A stretch of 53,925 nt of DNA from Acidimicrobiaceae bacterium (GTDB lineage Bacteria; Actinomycetota; Acidimicrobiia; Acidimicrobiales; UBA8190). The stretch spans positions 64,001-117,925 of the forward strand of contig PLXQ01000018.1 of NCBI GenBank assembly GCA_003151475.1, in the 5' to 3' direction. How positions within the stretch are numbered: the stretch's first letter is position 1; every line of letters starts with the position of its first letter. Position numbers and translations under genes: made by a program. Below are positions 1-8,187 of the stretch, piece after piece. The notes under the pieces were generated by a model that saw only the letters and a program-made list of their open reading frames with translations, was not told where the DNA came from and searched no databases.

Positions 1-1462
1 TATCGGATGTGGCCAAGGGCTCGTCGGTGCTCCCCGTCGGGTCGTCGTAGTACTTCCACGACCAGTAGGCCCAACCGAGATCCATCCGGGCGGCATCGGC
101 GGTCACCGACTGGAGCAGGCTCTGGTTGCTGGTGGCGCCGAATTCCGACAGGAACATGGGGGGCCCGCCGGGCTGTTGCGCCGTGGCCAGGCCGGCGCGC
201 TCGGCCTCCCGGCGTGCCAGTTGCTTGATGGCGTGCGCGGCGCAGGCCGTGGCCGATGCCGGTGCACCGGTGACGGGATCGCGATTCGGGCAGTAGACGT
301 GGACGTTGTAGACGAGATCGGGAAAGGGCATGGGCCCGAGGAGGACCGGGGCTCCGTGGTTGTAGTAGATGTCCGGTTCCACGAAGACGAGATGACCGGG
401 GTCCGCCTCTTCGATGGTGGGCACGACACCCTCCAGGGGATCCGTGGCCGGGCACCGTACGGGGGTACGGCTGCCGGGGACCAGTCCCGGATGTTGCCGG
501 CCCGTGTAGAAGCACTCGAGGGTGCTGGCCACATGGACCGGGGGGTCCGATCCGGCAATGAGATCGGCCTGACGGGCAAACGGCTCGTTGTACGGGTCGT
601 ACCCGACGATCCACGGGTTACCCCGGAAGGTGGCGGCCACGACCCCCCACACCTGGTCGAACTGACCCTGGAGATTCCCGACCACGTCGTTCTGCCAGAA
701 ATGCTGTTCGGCGATGTTGAGAGTGGGACTCGCGTAGTTGCGTGACCAGCGGTCGGGAAGCACCTCGATCGGCTGGTTGTCGGTGCACACCGCCCACGCC
801 GGCGCCCCCTCGCCCCGGAACTGCGTGGCGTAGACGTCCTGGTGCATGTCGATGAGCGTGTGGATGTGGTAGCTGCCGAGCAGATCGACGACGCGCACCA
901 CGCGTTGCAGATAGGCGTCGGCCACGGCGTCTGAGAACCGGCCCGGCGGGCGGGGGCTCCCCGGTGTGCAGATCCCGGCGCTGTTCGGTGTCCCGCCCGG
1001 TTCGAGGCCCTGCCACAGGATTCCCAGGCGCACCATGTCGAAGCCCGCCTTCGAGATGGCGGCGGCGTCGGCGGCGGAGAAGTCGAAGGGCTGCCCCGGG
1101 GCGATGGCGAGCTCGTACGGAGCGTGCTTGTAGACGGCGTTCACCCCGTGGAGGATCACCACCCGCCCGAATGCATCGCGCAAGTAGCGCCCGCCCGGAG
1201 CGGAAACCGCTTGGGGGTCCCACGGCGAACCGATCACGCCGGCCTGGTCGGCGATGTCCTCGGGTGCACTGCCCTGACTGGTGCCGGCCTGACTGGTGCC
1301 GGCCTGACTGGTGCCGGCGCCGGCGCCGGCACCGGACAGCGGGGCGGGTCGCGTCGTCGTCGTGGTGTCCGCCGCCGCGGCTGGAACACCGGCCAGCAAG
1401 GTGACGATGCCGGCCAGCGCTCCCGCAACGACCGGTAACCACCCACCGCCGCTCCGCCTCAC
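1..1462 (-). CDS. Secreted GH5 endoglycoceramidase-like glycosidase (C-terminus beyond window)
   Basis: Probably cleaves a glycolipid or beta-glycan outside the cell. Reading from a GTG at 1462, the product starts with a positively charged, hydrophobic signal sequence ending near VPAAAADT, followed by a Thr/Gly/Ser-rich linker with a GTSQA repeat. The catalytic domain shows the GH5 hallmarks: an acid/base Glu in YNEPF (about residue 293) and a nucleophile Glu in FLSEFG (about residue 440), plus the early LHGVN and DMHQD motifs usual in endoglycoceramidases. The frame is still open at base 1, so the C-terminus is missing. The Shine-Dalgarno sequence is weak (CGAAGG abutting the GTG), so the exact start is uncertain. 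The GH5 assignment is firm; ceramide-glycan specificity is inference from motif layout. Confidence 0.88.
   Translation of the reverse strand, partial: MRRSGGGWLPVVAGALAGIVTLLAGVPAAAADTTTTTRPAPLSGAGAGAGTSQAGTSQAGTSQGSAPEDIADQAGVIGSPWDPQAVSAPGGRYLRDAFGRVVILHGVNAVYKHAPYELAIAPGQPFDFSAADAAAISKAGFDMVRLGILWQGLEPGGTPNSAGICTPGSPRPPGRFSDAVADAYLQRVVRVVDLLGSYHIHTLIDMHQDVYATQFRGEGAPAWAVCTDNQPIEVLPDRWSRNYASPTLNIAEQHFWQNDVVGNLQGQFDQVWGVVAATFRGNPWIVGYDPYNEPFARQADLIAGSDPPVHVASTLECFYTGRQHPGLVPGSRTPVRCPATDPLEGVVPTIEEADPGHLVFVEPDIYYNHGAPVLLGPMPFPDLVYNVHVYCPNRDPVTGAPASATACAAHAIKQLARREAERAGLATAQQPGGPPMFLSEFGATSNQSLLQSVTADAARMDLGWAYWSWKYYDDPTGSTDEPLATSD
1273..1317 (-). repeat. 15-bp tandem repeat (3 copies) in the GH5 linker
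   Basis: Three exact head-to-tail copies of a 15-bp unit (cctgactggtgccgg on the plus strand) encode a repeated Gly-Thr-Ser-Gln-Ala in the linker between signal peptide and catalytic domain. They are followed by a GCC/GGC-rich stretch coding for alternating Gly-Ala. The unit is a multiple of three, so copy number can change without breaking the frame. Confidence 0.9.
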
Positions 1463-1554
1463 CCTTCGAGAGTGCCACGCCCCGTCTCGGGAAAGATGTC
1501 GGGCCGGATCCCGCTGGCGATGTTGTGTGGTTGTCGCTGTTTTTGTACGTGGCG

Positions 1555-3126
1555 CTATGGGCTACGGGGGCCGTTCGGATTGTCGCCCGGTAACGCCATG
1601 GCGGGGACGCCGGCGGCGTCGGAGACAGCGGGGCTAGGGGCAGGCGCGGGTTGGCGGGGAATGATGAGGGCGGCCAGTAGGCCGGCGAAGGCGATGACGG
1701 CGGCCACCACAAAGACCCGGCTGAAGCCGGATGTGAGCGCCCGCTCGAGTGCGGCGCGCCGTGCGGCGATGCCCAATGTCGACCCCGCGCCATGGACGCC
1801 GAGCACCGCCGCTGTCCGGGCGGCGGCCAGGGTGGCCAGCGCGGCCAGCGCGATGGAACCACCCACCTGGCGGCTGGTGTTGAGCATGCCCGACGCCAGG
1901 CCCGCTTCTTCGCGTGCCACCCCGGAGGTGGCGGCGAAGGCCAAGGGGGTGAAGCTGAGGCCCATCCCCAACGTGGCCAGGACGCTGCCGCCGAGCACAT
2001 CGGCGGCGTAGTTGCCCGTCGGTGATATCCGCGACAGCCAGGCCAGACCGACGGTGGCCAGCGTCACCCCGACGAGCAGAGGCGGTGGCGGTCCGAATCG
2101 GGGAACCAGCCGGGCGGCCACCTGGGCCCCGACGGCGATGGCGGCCGTCTGGGGTAGGAAGCCGACACCGGTGATGAGCGGACTGAAGTGCAGAACTTCT
2201 TGCATGTAGAGCGACAGGAAGAGCCACATGGCGAAGATGGCTCCGCCGACGAGCATCATCGACAGGTTGGCCCCTGTCACCCCCCGGGACCGGAAGAGCC
2301 GGAACGGCACCAGCGGTGTGCGGGCGACGCGCGTCTCGACCACGGCGAAGGCGGCCAGGAGAACCACGGCGATGGCGAGGGGGACGAGGGTGGCCGACGA
2401 GCCCCACGAGTGGATGTCGGTGCCGGCAATGGCGTCGACCAAGGCCACCAGACCACCGGTCACGGTGAGGGCGCCCACGATGTCCAGGGTGGGCCGCCGA
2501 CCTTCGGCCCGGGTGTCGCGAAACGCAGCACGGGCGACGATAATGGTGACCAGACCGATGGGCACGTTGATATAGAAGATCCACCGCCACGACAGCAGGT
2601 CGGTGAGCACCCCACCGAAGAGCGCTCCCGACGCCCCTCCGACGGCCGCCATGGCACTCCAGAGCCCGAGGGCCCGGGCCCGCTCCCCCGCTTCGCGGAA
2701 GGTGGTGGTGAGGATGGTCAAGGTGGCCGGCGACAACACCGCGGCCCCGAGTCCCTGCAGAGCCCGCGCCGCGATCAGCAGACCTTCGTTGGGCGCCAGC
2801 GCGCAGATCAGGCTGGCGCCGGAGAACATGACCAACCCGAGGATGAAGATCTTCCGCCGGCCGAAGAGATCGGCCGCCCGGCCCCCGAGGAGAAGAAATC
2901 CGCCGAAGGTGAGCGCGTAGGCGTTCACCACCCACTGGAGCTGTGACGTGGAGAAGTGGAGATCCCGCTGCATGGCCGGCAGGGCCACGTTCACGATGGA
3001 CAGGTCGAGCACGACCATGAACTGCCCTACGCACACGACGGCGAGAAGCAGCCACGACGGACCGCGGCGGGTGGCTCCGGACGCAGATGCAGAGGCCGTG
3101 TCGGCGGCGGTGGGTGCGCCCGGCAT
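1555..3126 (-). CDS. MFS drug transporter, DHA2 (14-TM, EmrB/QacA) family
   Basis: Proton-coupled efflux permease of the inner membrane. The 523-residue length and alternating hydrophobic helices fit the 14-helix DHA2 group. Visible signatures are motif D1 in the first helix (LDLSIVNVALP), motif A in the loop between helices 2 and 3 (GGRAADLFGRRK), and the motif-C-like glycine run GGASGALFGGVL, followed by the typical SWRWIFYINVPIG. The N-terminus is short and cytosolic and the C-terminus is Pro/Ala-rich. It lies in the same direction as the GH5 gene, 92 bp upstream of it. Substrate cannot be read from sequence; multidrug efflux is the family default. Confidence 0.93.
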   Translation of the reverse strand: MPGAPTAADTASASASGATRRGPSWLLLAVVCVGQFMVVLDLSIVNVALPAMQRDLHFSTSQLQWVVNAYALTFGGFLLLGGRAADLFGRRKIFILGLVMFSGASLICALAPNEGLLIAARALQGLGAAVLSPATLTILTTTFREAGERARALGLWSAMAAVGGASGALFGGVLTDLLSWRWIFYINVPIGLVTIIVARAAFRDTRAEGRRPTLDIVGALTVTGGLVALVDAIAGTDIHSWGSSATLVPLAIAVVLLAAFAVVETRVARTPLVPFRLFRSRGVTGANLSMMLVGGAIFAMWLFLSLYMQEVLHFSPLITGVGFLPQTAAIAVGAQVAARLVPRFGPPPPLLVGVTLATVGLAWLSRISPTGNYAADVLGGSVLATLGMGLSFTPLAFAATSGVAREEAGLASGMLNTSRQVGGSIALAALATLAAARTAAVLGVHGAGSTLGIAARRAALERALTSGFSRVFVVAAVIAFAGLLAALIIPRQPAPAPSPAVSDAAGVPAMALPGDNPNGPRSP

Positions 3127-3202
3127 CTCCCGATCATGCCAGTTCCGGTCACACCTCTGACCGGGCCGGCGCCACGACCTCCGCCTTCTACCATCGCGGA
3201 GG

Positions 3203-3676
3203 ATGGCGAAGAATCTCTGTGTTATCCATCACTCCCGGTCAGGGTCGACGGCTCAACTCTCAGAAGTCGCCGTCACCGCTGCCGCTGAGGCGGGCGCCGC
3301 CACCGACACACCCGTCGAGATCCGGCTACTGGGGGCGTTCGACGCCGGGGCCGAAGACGTCCTGTGGGCCGATGCGCTGCTCTTGGCCACCCCGGCGCAC
3401 TTCGGCTACATGTCGGGGGCGCTCAAGGATTTCTTCGAGCGCATCTACCGCCCCTGTCTCGACCAGACGGCCGGCCTCCTCTACGCGCTGATCGTGAAAG
3501 GCGACACCGACGTCGACGGTGCCGTGGCCAGCGTCAACAAGATCGCCACCGGCCTGCGTTGGCGCCTCGTCCTTCCCCCCCTCACGGTCGTGGGTGCCGT
3601 TACCCCGGTCGATCTCGAGGCCGCCGCCGAGTTGGGTGGCACTCTGGCCGCCGGGCTCGGGGAGGGAATCTTCTGA
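3203..3676 (+). CDS. Flavodoxin-like / NAD(P)H-dependent oxidoreductase
   Basis: A 157-residue flavodoxin-fold protein, probably binding FMN and transferring electrons between NAD(P)H and a quinone or another acceptor (WrbA/NQO-like). The N-terminus has the phosphate-binding loop HHSRSGSTAQL directly after the first beta strand. The second flavin loop is visible as TPAHFGYMSGALKDFFER, as in WrbA and related reductases. The rest is short for the family. It is convergent with the Gfo/Idh gene, whose stop lies 3 bp beyond its own. Fold assignment is solid; the electron acceptor is unknown. Confidence 0.85.
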   Translation: MAKNLCVIHHSRSGSTAQLSEVAVTAAAEAGAATDTPVEIRLLGAFDAGAEDVLWADALLLATPAHFGYMSGALKDFFERIYRPCLDQTAGLLYALIVKGDTDVDGAVASVNKIATGLRWRLVLPPLTVVGAVTPVDLEAAAELGGTLAAGLGEGIF

Positions 3677-3679
3677 GTT

Positions 3680-4666
3680 TCAGGCCGTCGGTTGACGGGG
3701 GTCGAGACCGGCGGCCCGGTAGACGGCGTCGATCGCGACCATGTTGGCGATGGCGTCTTCGGGACCGGTGATCACGGGGTCGCCACCGGCCACGGCCCGG
3801 GCGAAGGCCTCGAGCTGAAAGTCGTAGGTGTGGCGCCGGGTGCTGCGCTCCACCTTCTTCCCGGCCTTGTTCCGCACTGTCAACCGGTGGAACCGGTCGG
3901 GGGCGAGGGGGTTCAGGACCCGGATCTCACCGTCGTCACCGCGCACTCGCAGACCGACCCGCAGTACTTGGGCCGAGAGCATCGAGCAGGTGGCCCGCCC
4001 GGTGACGCCGTCGGCGAAACGGAACTGCGCGTCCATGAAGCGGTCCACTGCCGGCGAACGCAGCCGGGCCCGTGCCCCTGTCACCTCGGGTTCGACGTCG
4101 GCCAGGTGCCGCACCATATGGATGGGGTAACAGCCGGCGTCCATGGTCGCCCCCCCGGCCAGGGCCGGGTTCCAGCGGATGTCCTTCCCCGACAGAAGCG
4201 GAAAACACAGCCACGCCTCGATATGCCGCACGGGCCCGACGGCGCCGTCGGCGATCAGCTCCCGCACCCGGGCGAACAACGGGTGGTACCGGTAGTGGAA
4301 CGCCTCCATCAGCACCAGACCGGAACCGTCGTGGGCAGCCGCCACCGCTCGGGCCTCGTCGGCGTTGGCGGTGAAGGGCTTCTCGCACAGCACGTGCTTG
4401 CGGGCGGCCATGGCGGCCATCGTCCAGCGTCCGTGCAGACCGTTCGGAAGCGGGTTGTAGACGGCGTCGATCTCGGGGTCGGACACCAACTCCTCGTAGG
4501 AGTCGATCACGCGCGGTATGCCGTGCTTGGTGGCGAATTCCCTCGCCCGGCCGCGGTCACGGGCGGCCACGGCCACCACCTCGACGCCGTCGACATTGCG
4601 CGCCGGCCGGATGATGGCGGCGGGGGCGATCCGGGCGGCACCGAGCACACCGATTCGCAGCGTCAT
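3680..4666 (-). CDS. Gfo/Idh/MocA family oxidoreductase
   Basis: NAD(P)-dependent sugar or polyol dehydrogenase of 328 residues. The N-terminal Rossmann fold begins GVLGAARIAPAAI, a variant GxxGxA nucleotide-binding loop. The family signature CEKPFT, with the catalytic-site Lys, sits near residue 95. The C-terminal half is the usual beta-sheet substrate domain, with HIEAW and a DAGCYPIHM segment close to the family GGG.. D.G.H motif. It ends 3 bp from the convergent flavodoxin gene and starts 9 bp after the stop of the 159-residue gene upstream, so the two are probably co-transcribed. Substrate is not predictable. Confidence 0.92.
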   Translation of the reverse strand: MTLRIGVLGAARIAPAAIIRPARNVDGVEVVAVAARDRGRAREFATKHGIPRVIDSYEELVSDPEIDAVYNPLPNGLHGRWTMAAMAARKHVLCEKPFTANADEARAVAAAHDGSGLVLMEAFHYRYHPLFARVRELIADGAVGPVRHIEAWLCFPLLSGKDIRWNPALAGGATMDAGCYPIHMVRHLADVEPEVTGARARLRSPAVDRFMDAQFRFADGVTGRATCSMLSAQVLRVGLRVRGDDGEIRVLNPLAPDRFHRLTVRNKAGKKVERSTRRHTYDFQLEAFARAVAGGDPVITGPEDAIANMVAIDAVYRAAGLDPRQPTA

Positions 4667-4675
4667 CTTTGGAGG

Positions 4676-5155
4676 TTACCGACCCGCCCGGACCCGGGCC
4701 TCCCACCGTCCGGTCAGCGGCACCGTGCTCAGAACGGCGCCGGCCCGCAGCAGCCAGGCCAGTTGCTCCCTGTGGCCCACCTCCGGCGGAGCGAGCACGA
4801 CCAGGCCCCGCCGGGGATGATCCTGCCGCCACCGCCAGCCGGCGGGGAGGGGCACGTCCAAGGTGGCCAGCCGGGCCACCACCTTCGTCCCGGTGTTGTG
4901 CTGGATCCCCAGCTGGTCGGGCTCGATCCCCCGCCTTCCGTCCTTCCCCGCCACCCAGGTGCAGATCGGTATCTCGTGGATCCGGCCGGTGAAGATGGTG
5001 CCGAGACCCACCGGCTCCGATGGCTCGTCCTCCTCGCGCACCTCCGGCGTCAGGTTGATCCACCCCTTATGCGCGGCGCCAAGTTTGTCCATCGCCTCCA
5101 CGACGTAGGAGGGTTCGTCGGGGAAGAAGGTGAAGCTTTCCGCTTGGTCGGCCAC
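4676..5155 (-). CDS. Hypothetical protein, 159 aa
   Basis: I do not recognise a family. The product is soluble, starts MADQAESFTFFPDEPS, and has a charged middle with several Trp and Pro residues (CTWVAGKDG, PAGWRWRQDHP) and a basic C-terminus. No signal peptide or membrane helix is visible. Codon use is strongly G/C-ending and regular, supporting a real gene. Its stop is 9 bp before the Gfo/Idh start and its own start is 23 bp after the nitroreductase stop, so it sits inside a tight minus-strand run of oxidoreductase genes and is likely co-expressed with them. Confidence 0.75.
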   Translation of the reverse strand: MADQAESFTFFPDEPSYVVEAMDKLGAAHKGWINLTPEVREEDEPSEPVGLGTIFTGRIHEIPICTWVAGKDGRRGIEPDQLGIQHNTGTKVVARLATLDVPLPAGWRWRQDHPRRGLVVLAPPEVGHREQLAWLLRAGAVLSTVPLTGRWEARVRAGR

Positions 5156-5178
5156 CGATCCCTCCGATCAGTGTCCGC

Positions 5179-5871
5179 TCACGGACCCGCCAGGGCGGGC
5201 CCGTCGAAGCCATCGACGGTGGCGAAGTCCGCCACCGCGGCGCGCCGGAGCTTCGTCGGTTGCTGCACGGGCCACCCGAGCGCCAACACGGCGGCCACCG
5301 CCATATGGTCCGGCACCGACAGCAGCCGCCGCACCTCGTCCTCGTGCAGTGTCGCCATGGTCGTCATCACCCCGGACAATCCTTCGGCCCGCGCCGCCAG
5401 CAAGATGCTCCAGGCGAAGGGATAGATCGACGCTCCTCCCACCAACGTGTACCGGTCGAGGTCGCGGTCGACGGCGGCCAGCGCCCGCAGATCGGCCAGC
5501 AGCACGAGTAAGACGGGAACATCCTCCAGGTGTTCGGCGAAGCCCCCGGGACCGGCCGCCGCCGACGCGGCCATGCCGGGCGCCGCTTCGAGCGCGGCGC
5601 TCTCCGCCGCCCGATCGGTGATCGGCGCCCAGGGGACGAGTCCGGCCGCCCCCATGGCCAGGTACTCGTACCACCCCTCCAGGTAGATCTCGCGCAGCCG
5701 GCGTCGCTTGTCGGGGTCGCGCAGCACCACCACCCGCCAGGCTTGCCGGTTCCCGCCGCTCGGGGCGAACCGGGCCGTGTCGAGCAACCGCCCCACCACC
5801 TCGTCGGCCACGGGATCGGCCCGGAACTCCCGTACTGCCCCCGTCGTTCGCAGCGCGTCGATCAGCTCCAC
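5179..5871 (-). CDS. Nitroreductase family protein
   Basis: FMN-dependent NAD(P)H oxidoreductase of the nitroreductase fold, about 230 residues. The N-terminus carries the family FMN-phosphate motif as TTGAVREF and then the RFAPSGGNRQAWR segment that binds FMN. The C-terminal half has the GASIYPFAWSILLAARAEGLSG helix, and the end has LALGWPV like the usual lGyP region. I chose the GTG at 5871 because the domain starts immediately after it; GTG codons at 5892, 5901 and 5910 are alternatives. It follows the MFS gene by about 50 bp on the same strand and is probably in one operon with the 159-residue and Gfo/Idh genes. Natural substrate unknown. Confidence 0.86.
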   Translation of the reverse strand: MELIDALRTTGAVREFRADPVADEVVGRLLDTARFAPSGGNRQAWRVVVLRDPDKRRRLREIYLEGWYEYLAMGAAGLVPWAPITDRAAESAALEAAPGMAASAAAGPGGFAEHLEDVPVLLVLLADLRALAAVDRDLDRYTLVGGASIYPFAWSILLAARAEGLSGVMTTMATLHEDEVRRLLSVPDHMAVAAVLALGWPVQQPTKLRRAAVADFATVDGFDGPALAGP

Positions 5872-5924
5872 GCCCGCTGACCGTAGTGCCACCGCCGCCA
5901 CCCGGGGCACCCACTGCCGGCCAC

Positions 5925-7196
5925 TTACATCGGCGACGGCCAGAGATCCTCCGGTTCGCGTCCTTTTGTCTCGGGCAGCTTCAGGAACAGAACCGTGGCG
6001 GCCAGGGCGGGGATGAAGGTGACGGTCGCCGCCCGCAGGCCGTCGAAGCGCGTCCCCACCTGCGCGATGGCACCGAAGGCGAGGAGCCCGAGCACGGCAC
6101 CGAGCACGCTGGCGGCGATGTTCCATCCGGCCACCGACGCCCGTACCGACGTGGGGAACAGCTCGTTGGCGAAAGCGCCGGCGGCGGGGGCAAAGGTGGA
6201 GGCGGCAAAAACGCCGAGCTCGTAACCGATGAGCAGGGCCACGTGCGATCCGCTGTAGGTGAACACACCGGACACGGCCATGGCCACCATGGAGGCTGCT
6301 CCCGTCGGCCGGCGTCCCACGTGATCGGCCAACCACCTTCCCGCCAGCAGTCCCACCAGACCGAAGACCCCGGCCACCACCACCATGGCGGCGGTCACGG
6401 CGCCCGACAGTCCGAGCACGTTCTGGGCGTACACGAAGATGAAGCTGTTGGCCGGTCCCGTGATCACCGACACGGCGAACACCAGTCCGGTGACGACGAG
6501 CAGGCGGCTGCGGAAGGCCGGCCCCACGGCGCCGAAAACAGGCACGGAATGATCCCCGGCGGCGGCGGCCACGGTGAAGCGATCGGGCTCAACCAGCCAC
6601 CGCCGGATGAAAAAGACGCCGACCAGCGGAACCACGGCCAGAACAAAGACCCCCCGGAAGCCGAGGCTGGACTTAGCCAGACCGTGGATCACGGCGGTGA
6701 GACCTGACCCCACCCCGTAACCGGCGGCCACCAGAGCGACGGCTTTGGCCCGGTCACGCGACGCCGTCTCTTCCGCCGCACCCACCTGGGCCAGCGCGTT
6801 GGTGGCACTGAGCAGCGGTCGCCCGAAGGCGAATATCACCACGAACCACCAGTACCCGGGACTGGCTGCCGCCGTCACCGTGAAAGCCAGCCCGAACACA
6901 CACGTGCCGATCAGCGTGACCCGCCGCCCGACGCGGTCGGCCAGTCCGGACAGCGGCAGACCGCCGATCGATGCCAGCCGCAGTACGGCCAGCCCCACGC
7001 CGAGCTCCGTCCCCGACAGCCCCGCCTGCTGGATGGGGGTCCCCCCGTGTGCCACCTGACCGAAGCTCTTGGCCACATCTCCCAGGGCGGCTACGGCCCC
7101 GAACTGGCCGAAACCCGAGCACAGCGCCATCAATGCCAGCCCCACGATGGCCTTGTCGTTCCAGTGCCTCAGCCGAAGCCCTTCGTTGTCGGCCAT
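5925..7196 (-). CDS. MFS transporter, 12-TM metabolite permease type
   Basis: Inner-membrane secondary transporter, 423 residues, with twelve hydrophobic segments. The loop between helices 2 and 3 reads LSGLADRVGRR, a match to the MFS motif A, and a second copy, GRWLADHVGRR, lies after helix 8, as expected for the internal duplication. Family members with this spacing move sugars, organic acids or aromatic compounds. The start ATG at 7196 lies inside a 24-bp direct repeat, with its ATG overlapping a TGA of a tiny upstream reading frame (TGATG). It leads the minus-strand run with the nitroreductase and Gfo/Idh genes, suggesting uptake of their substrate. Confidence 0.92.
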   Translation of the reverse strand: MADNEGLRLRHWNDKAIVGLALMALCSGFGQFGAVAALGDVAKSFGQVAHGGTPIQQAGLSGTELGVGLAVLRLASIGGLPLSGLADRVGRRVTLIGTCVFGLAFTVTAAASPGYWWFVVIFAFGRPLLSATNALAQVGAAEETASRDRAKAVALVAAGYGVGSGLTAVIHGLAKSSLGFRGVFVLAVVPLVGVFFIRRWLVEPDRFTVAAAAGDHSVPVFGAVGPAFRSRLLVVTGLVFAVSVITGPANSFIFVYAQNVLGLSGAVTAAMVVVAGVFGLVGLLAGRWLADHVGRRPTGAASMVAMAVSGVFTYSGSHVALLIGYELGVFAASTFAPAAGAFANELFPTSVRASVAGWNIAASVLGAVLGLLAFGAIAQVGTRFDGLRAATVTFIPALAATVLFLKLPETKGREPEDLWPSPM

Positions 7197-7242
7197 CAGG
7201 TCTCGGTGCCCATCAGGCCCATCAGGTCTCGGTGCCCATCAG
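7193..7242. repeat. 24-bp direct repeat spanning the MFS start codon
   Basis: Two near-exact copies of ccatcaggtctcggtgccca plus catcag lie at 7193-7216 and 7219-7242. Read on the minus strand each copy contains ATG GGC ACC GAG ACC TGA TGG, a five-codon frame (M-G-T-E-T) whose TGA overlaps the next ATG. The proximal copy runs directly into the start codon of the MFS gene. The copies may be a recent duplication or a leader able to affect initiation. Confidence 0.85.
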
Positions 7243-7373
7243 AGCGGTGGCGCCGTCAGCACACGCCGGTCCTGCATGCCGCCAGCGCGCGGGCGAAAGG
7301 TCCGACGAGCACCCGCACACCGTGACACGGAACCGGGCGCGGTGAATGCGACGACCCGGCCTACGATCCGGAG

Positions 7374-8072
7374 ATGCCCCGTTCGCCGATGTTCATCGTG
7401 ACCCAGGTCGCTCCTTACCCCGACGGGCCGTCGGGGGTCCACGGTGTTCTCACCCAGGCCTCGACGGCACTCGGCGAGCTGGCCGGTCTGGCCGGCCTCG
7501 AACCGGTGACCGTCTCCGACGTGGGCGACGTCTCACCGGCCGAGTTGGCCCACGGCGGCGTTCTTTCGCTGTTCACCATCGGCGAGACGCCGTGGTCCGA
7601 CGCCCAGCGCCACGCCATTACCGACAGCGTGCGACAGGGCCGCCTCTCCGTGGTCGGCGTCCACTCGGCCACCGACGCCTGCCGGGCCTGGGACGACTAC
7701 GCCGCCCTCGTCGGTGCCCGCTTCGACGGCCATCCTTGGACGGTGGAGTTCGAGGTCGAGATCGCCGACCGCGTTCACCCGGCCACCGCCCATCTCACGG
7801 CACCGTGGCGCTGGCACGACGAGGTCTATCTCTTTCGCGATCTCCGACCCGACGCCCACGTCCTTCTGCGCGTGGCCCATGGTCAACTCGACATGAGCGT
7901 GCCCGAGGCCCGGGTCCCCGAGTGCGGGTTCCCCCTGGCCTGGTGTTTCACCGAGGGCCAGGGTCGCGCCTTCTACACATCGCTTGGTCATTTCCCCGGC
8001 GCCTGGGAAAGCCCGACCTTCCTCTGCCATGTCGCCGGCGGACTCCGCTGGACTCTGGGCGACGACGCCTAA
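7374..8072 (+). CDS. ThuA-like domain protein
   Basis: A 232-residue soluble protein of the ThuA (trehalose-utilisation) family, which has a class I glutamine-amidotransferase-like fold. Diagnostic segments are GVHSATDACRAWDDYAALVGARFDGHPW, present as the family GxHs..d......y..l.Ga.F.gHP pattern, followed by HPATAHL (normally H P.t..l), the DEVYLFRD strand, and near the C-terminus GRAFYTSLGHFPGAW, matching the family G.GRvfYtsLGH. The family is linked to sugar metabolism but the reaction is not known. The gene is divergent from the MFS permease 177 bp away. Start ATG at 7374 puts the first beta strand in register. Confidence 0.9.
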   Translation: MPRSPMFIVTQVAPYPDGPSGVHGVLTQASTALGELAGLAGLEPVTVSDVGDVSPAELAHGGVLSLFTIGETPWSDAQRHAITDSVRQGRLSVVGVHSATDACRAWDDYAALVGARFDGHPWTVEFEVEIADRVHPATAHLTAPWRWHDEVYLFRDLRPDAHVLLRVAHGQLDMSVPEARVPECGFPLAWCFTEGQGRAFYTSLGHFPGAWESPTFLCHVAGGLRWTLGDDA

Positions 8073-8187
8073 CGCGCCTCTCGGCTGCGGTCAGACGCTC
8101 CAGACGCTCAGGACGAGATGTCAGGGCGCACCGTCACGCATACGCCGTCACGCATGTGCCCGTCGGATACGTCTTCGGGATACGCCG

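Noticed and set aside
618..2000. 460-codon minus-strand open frame across the GH5 and MFS genes
   Set aside because: Arg/Pro/Gly-rich translation in the wrong frame relative to two strongly supported genes; a high-GC shadow.
3692..5425. 577-codon plus-strand frame opposite the Gfo/Idh and 159-aa genes
   Set aside because: Antisense shadow with His/Pro/Gly-rich low-information sequence; the minus-strand genes have clear motifs.
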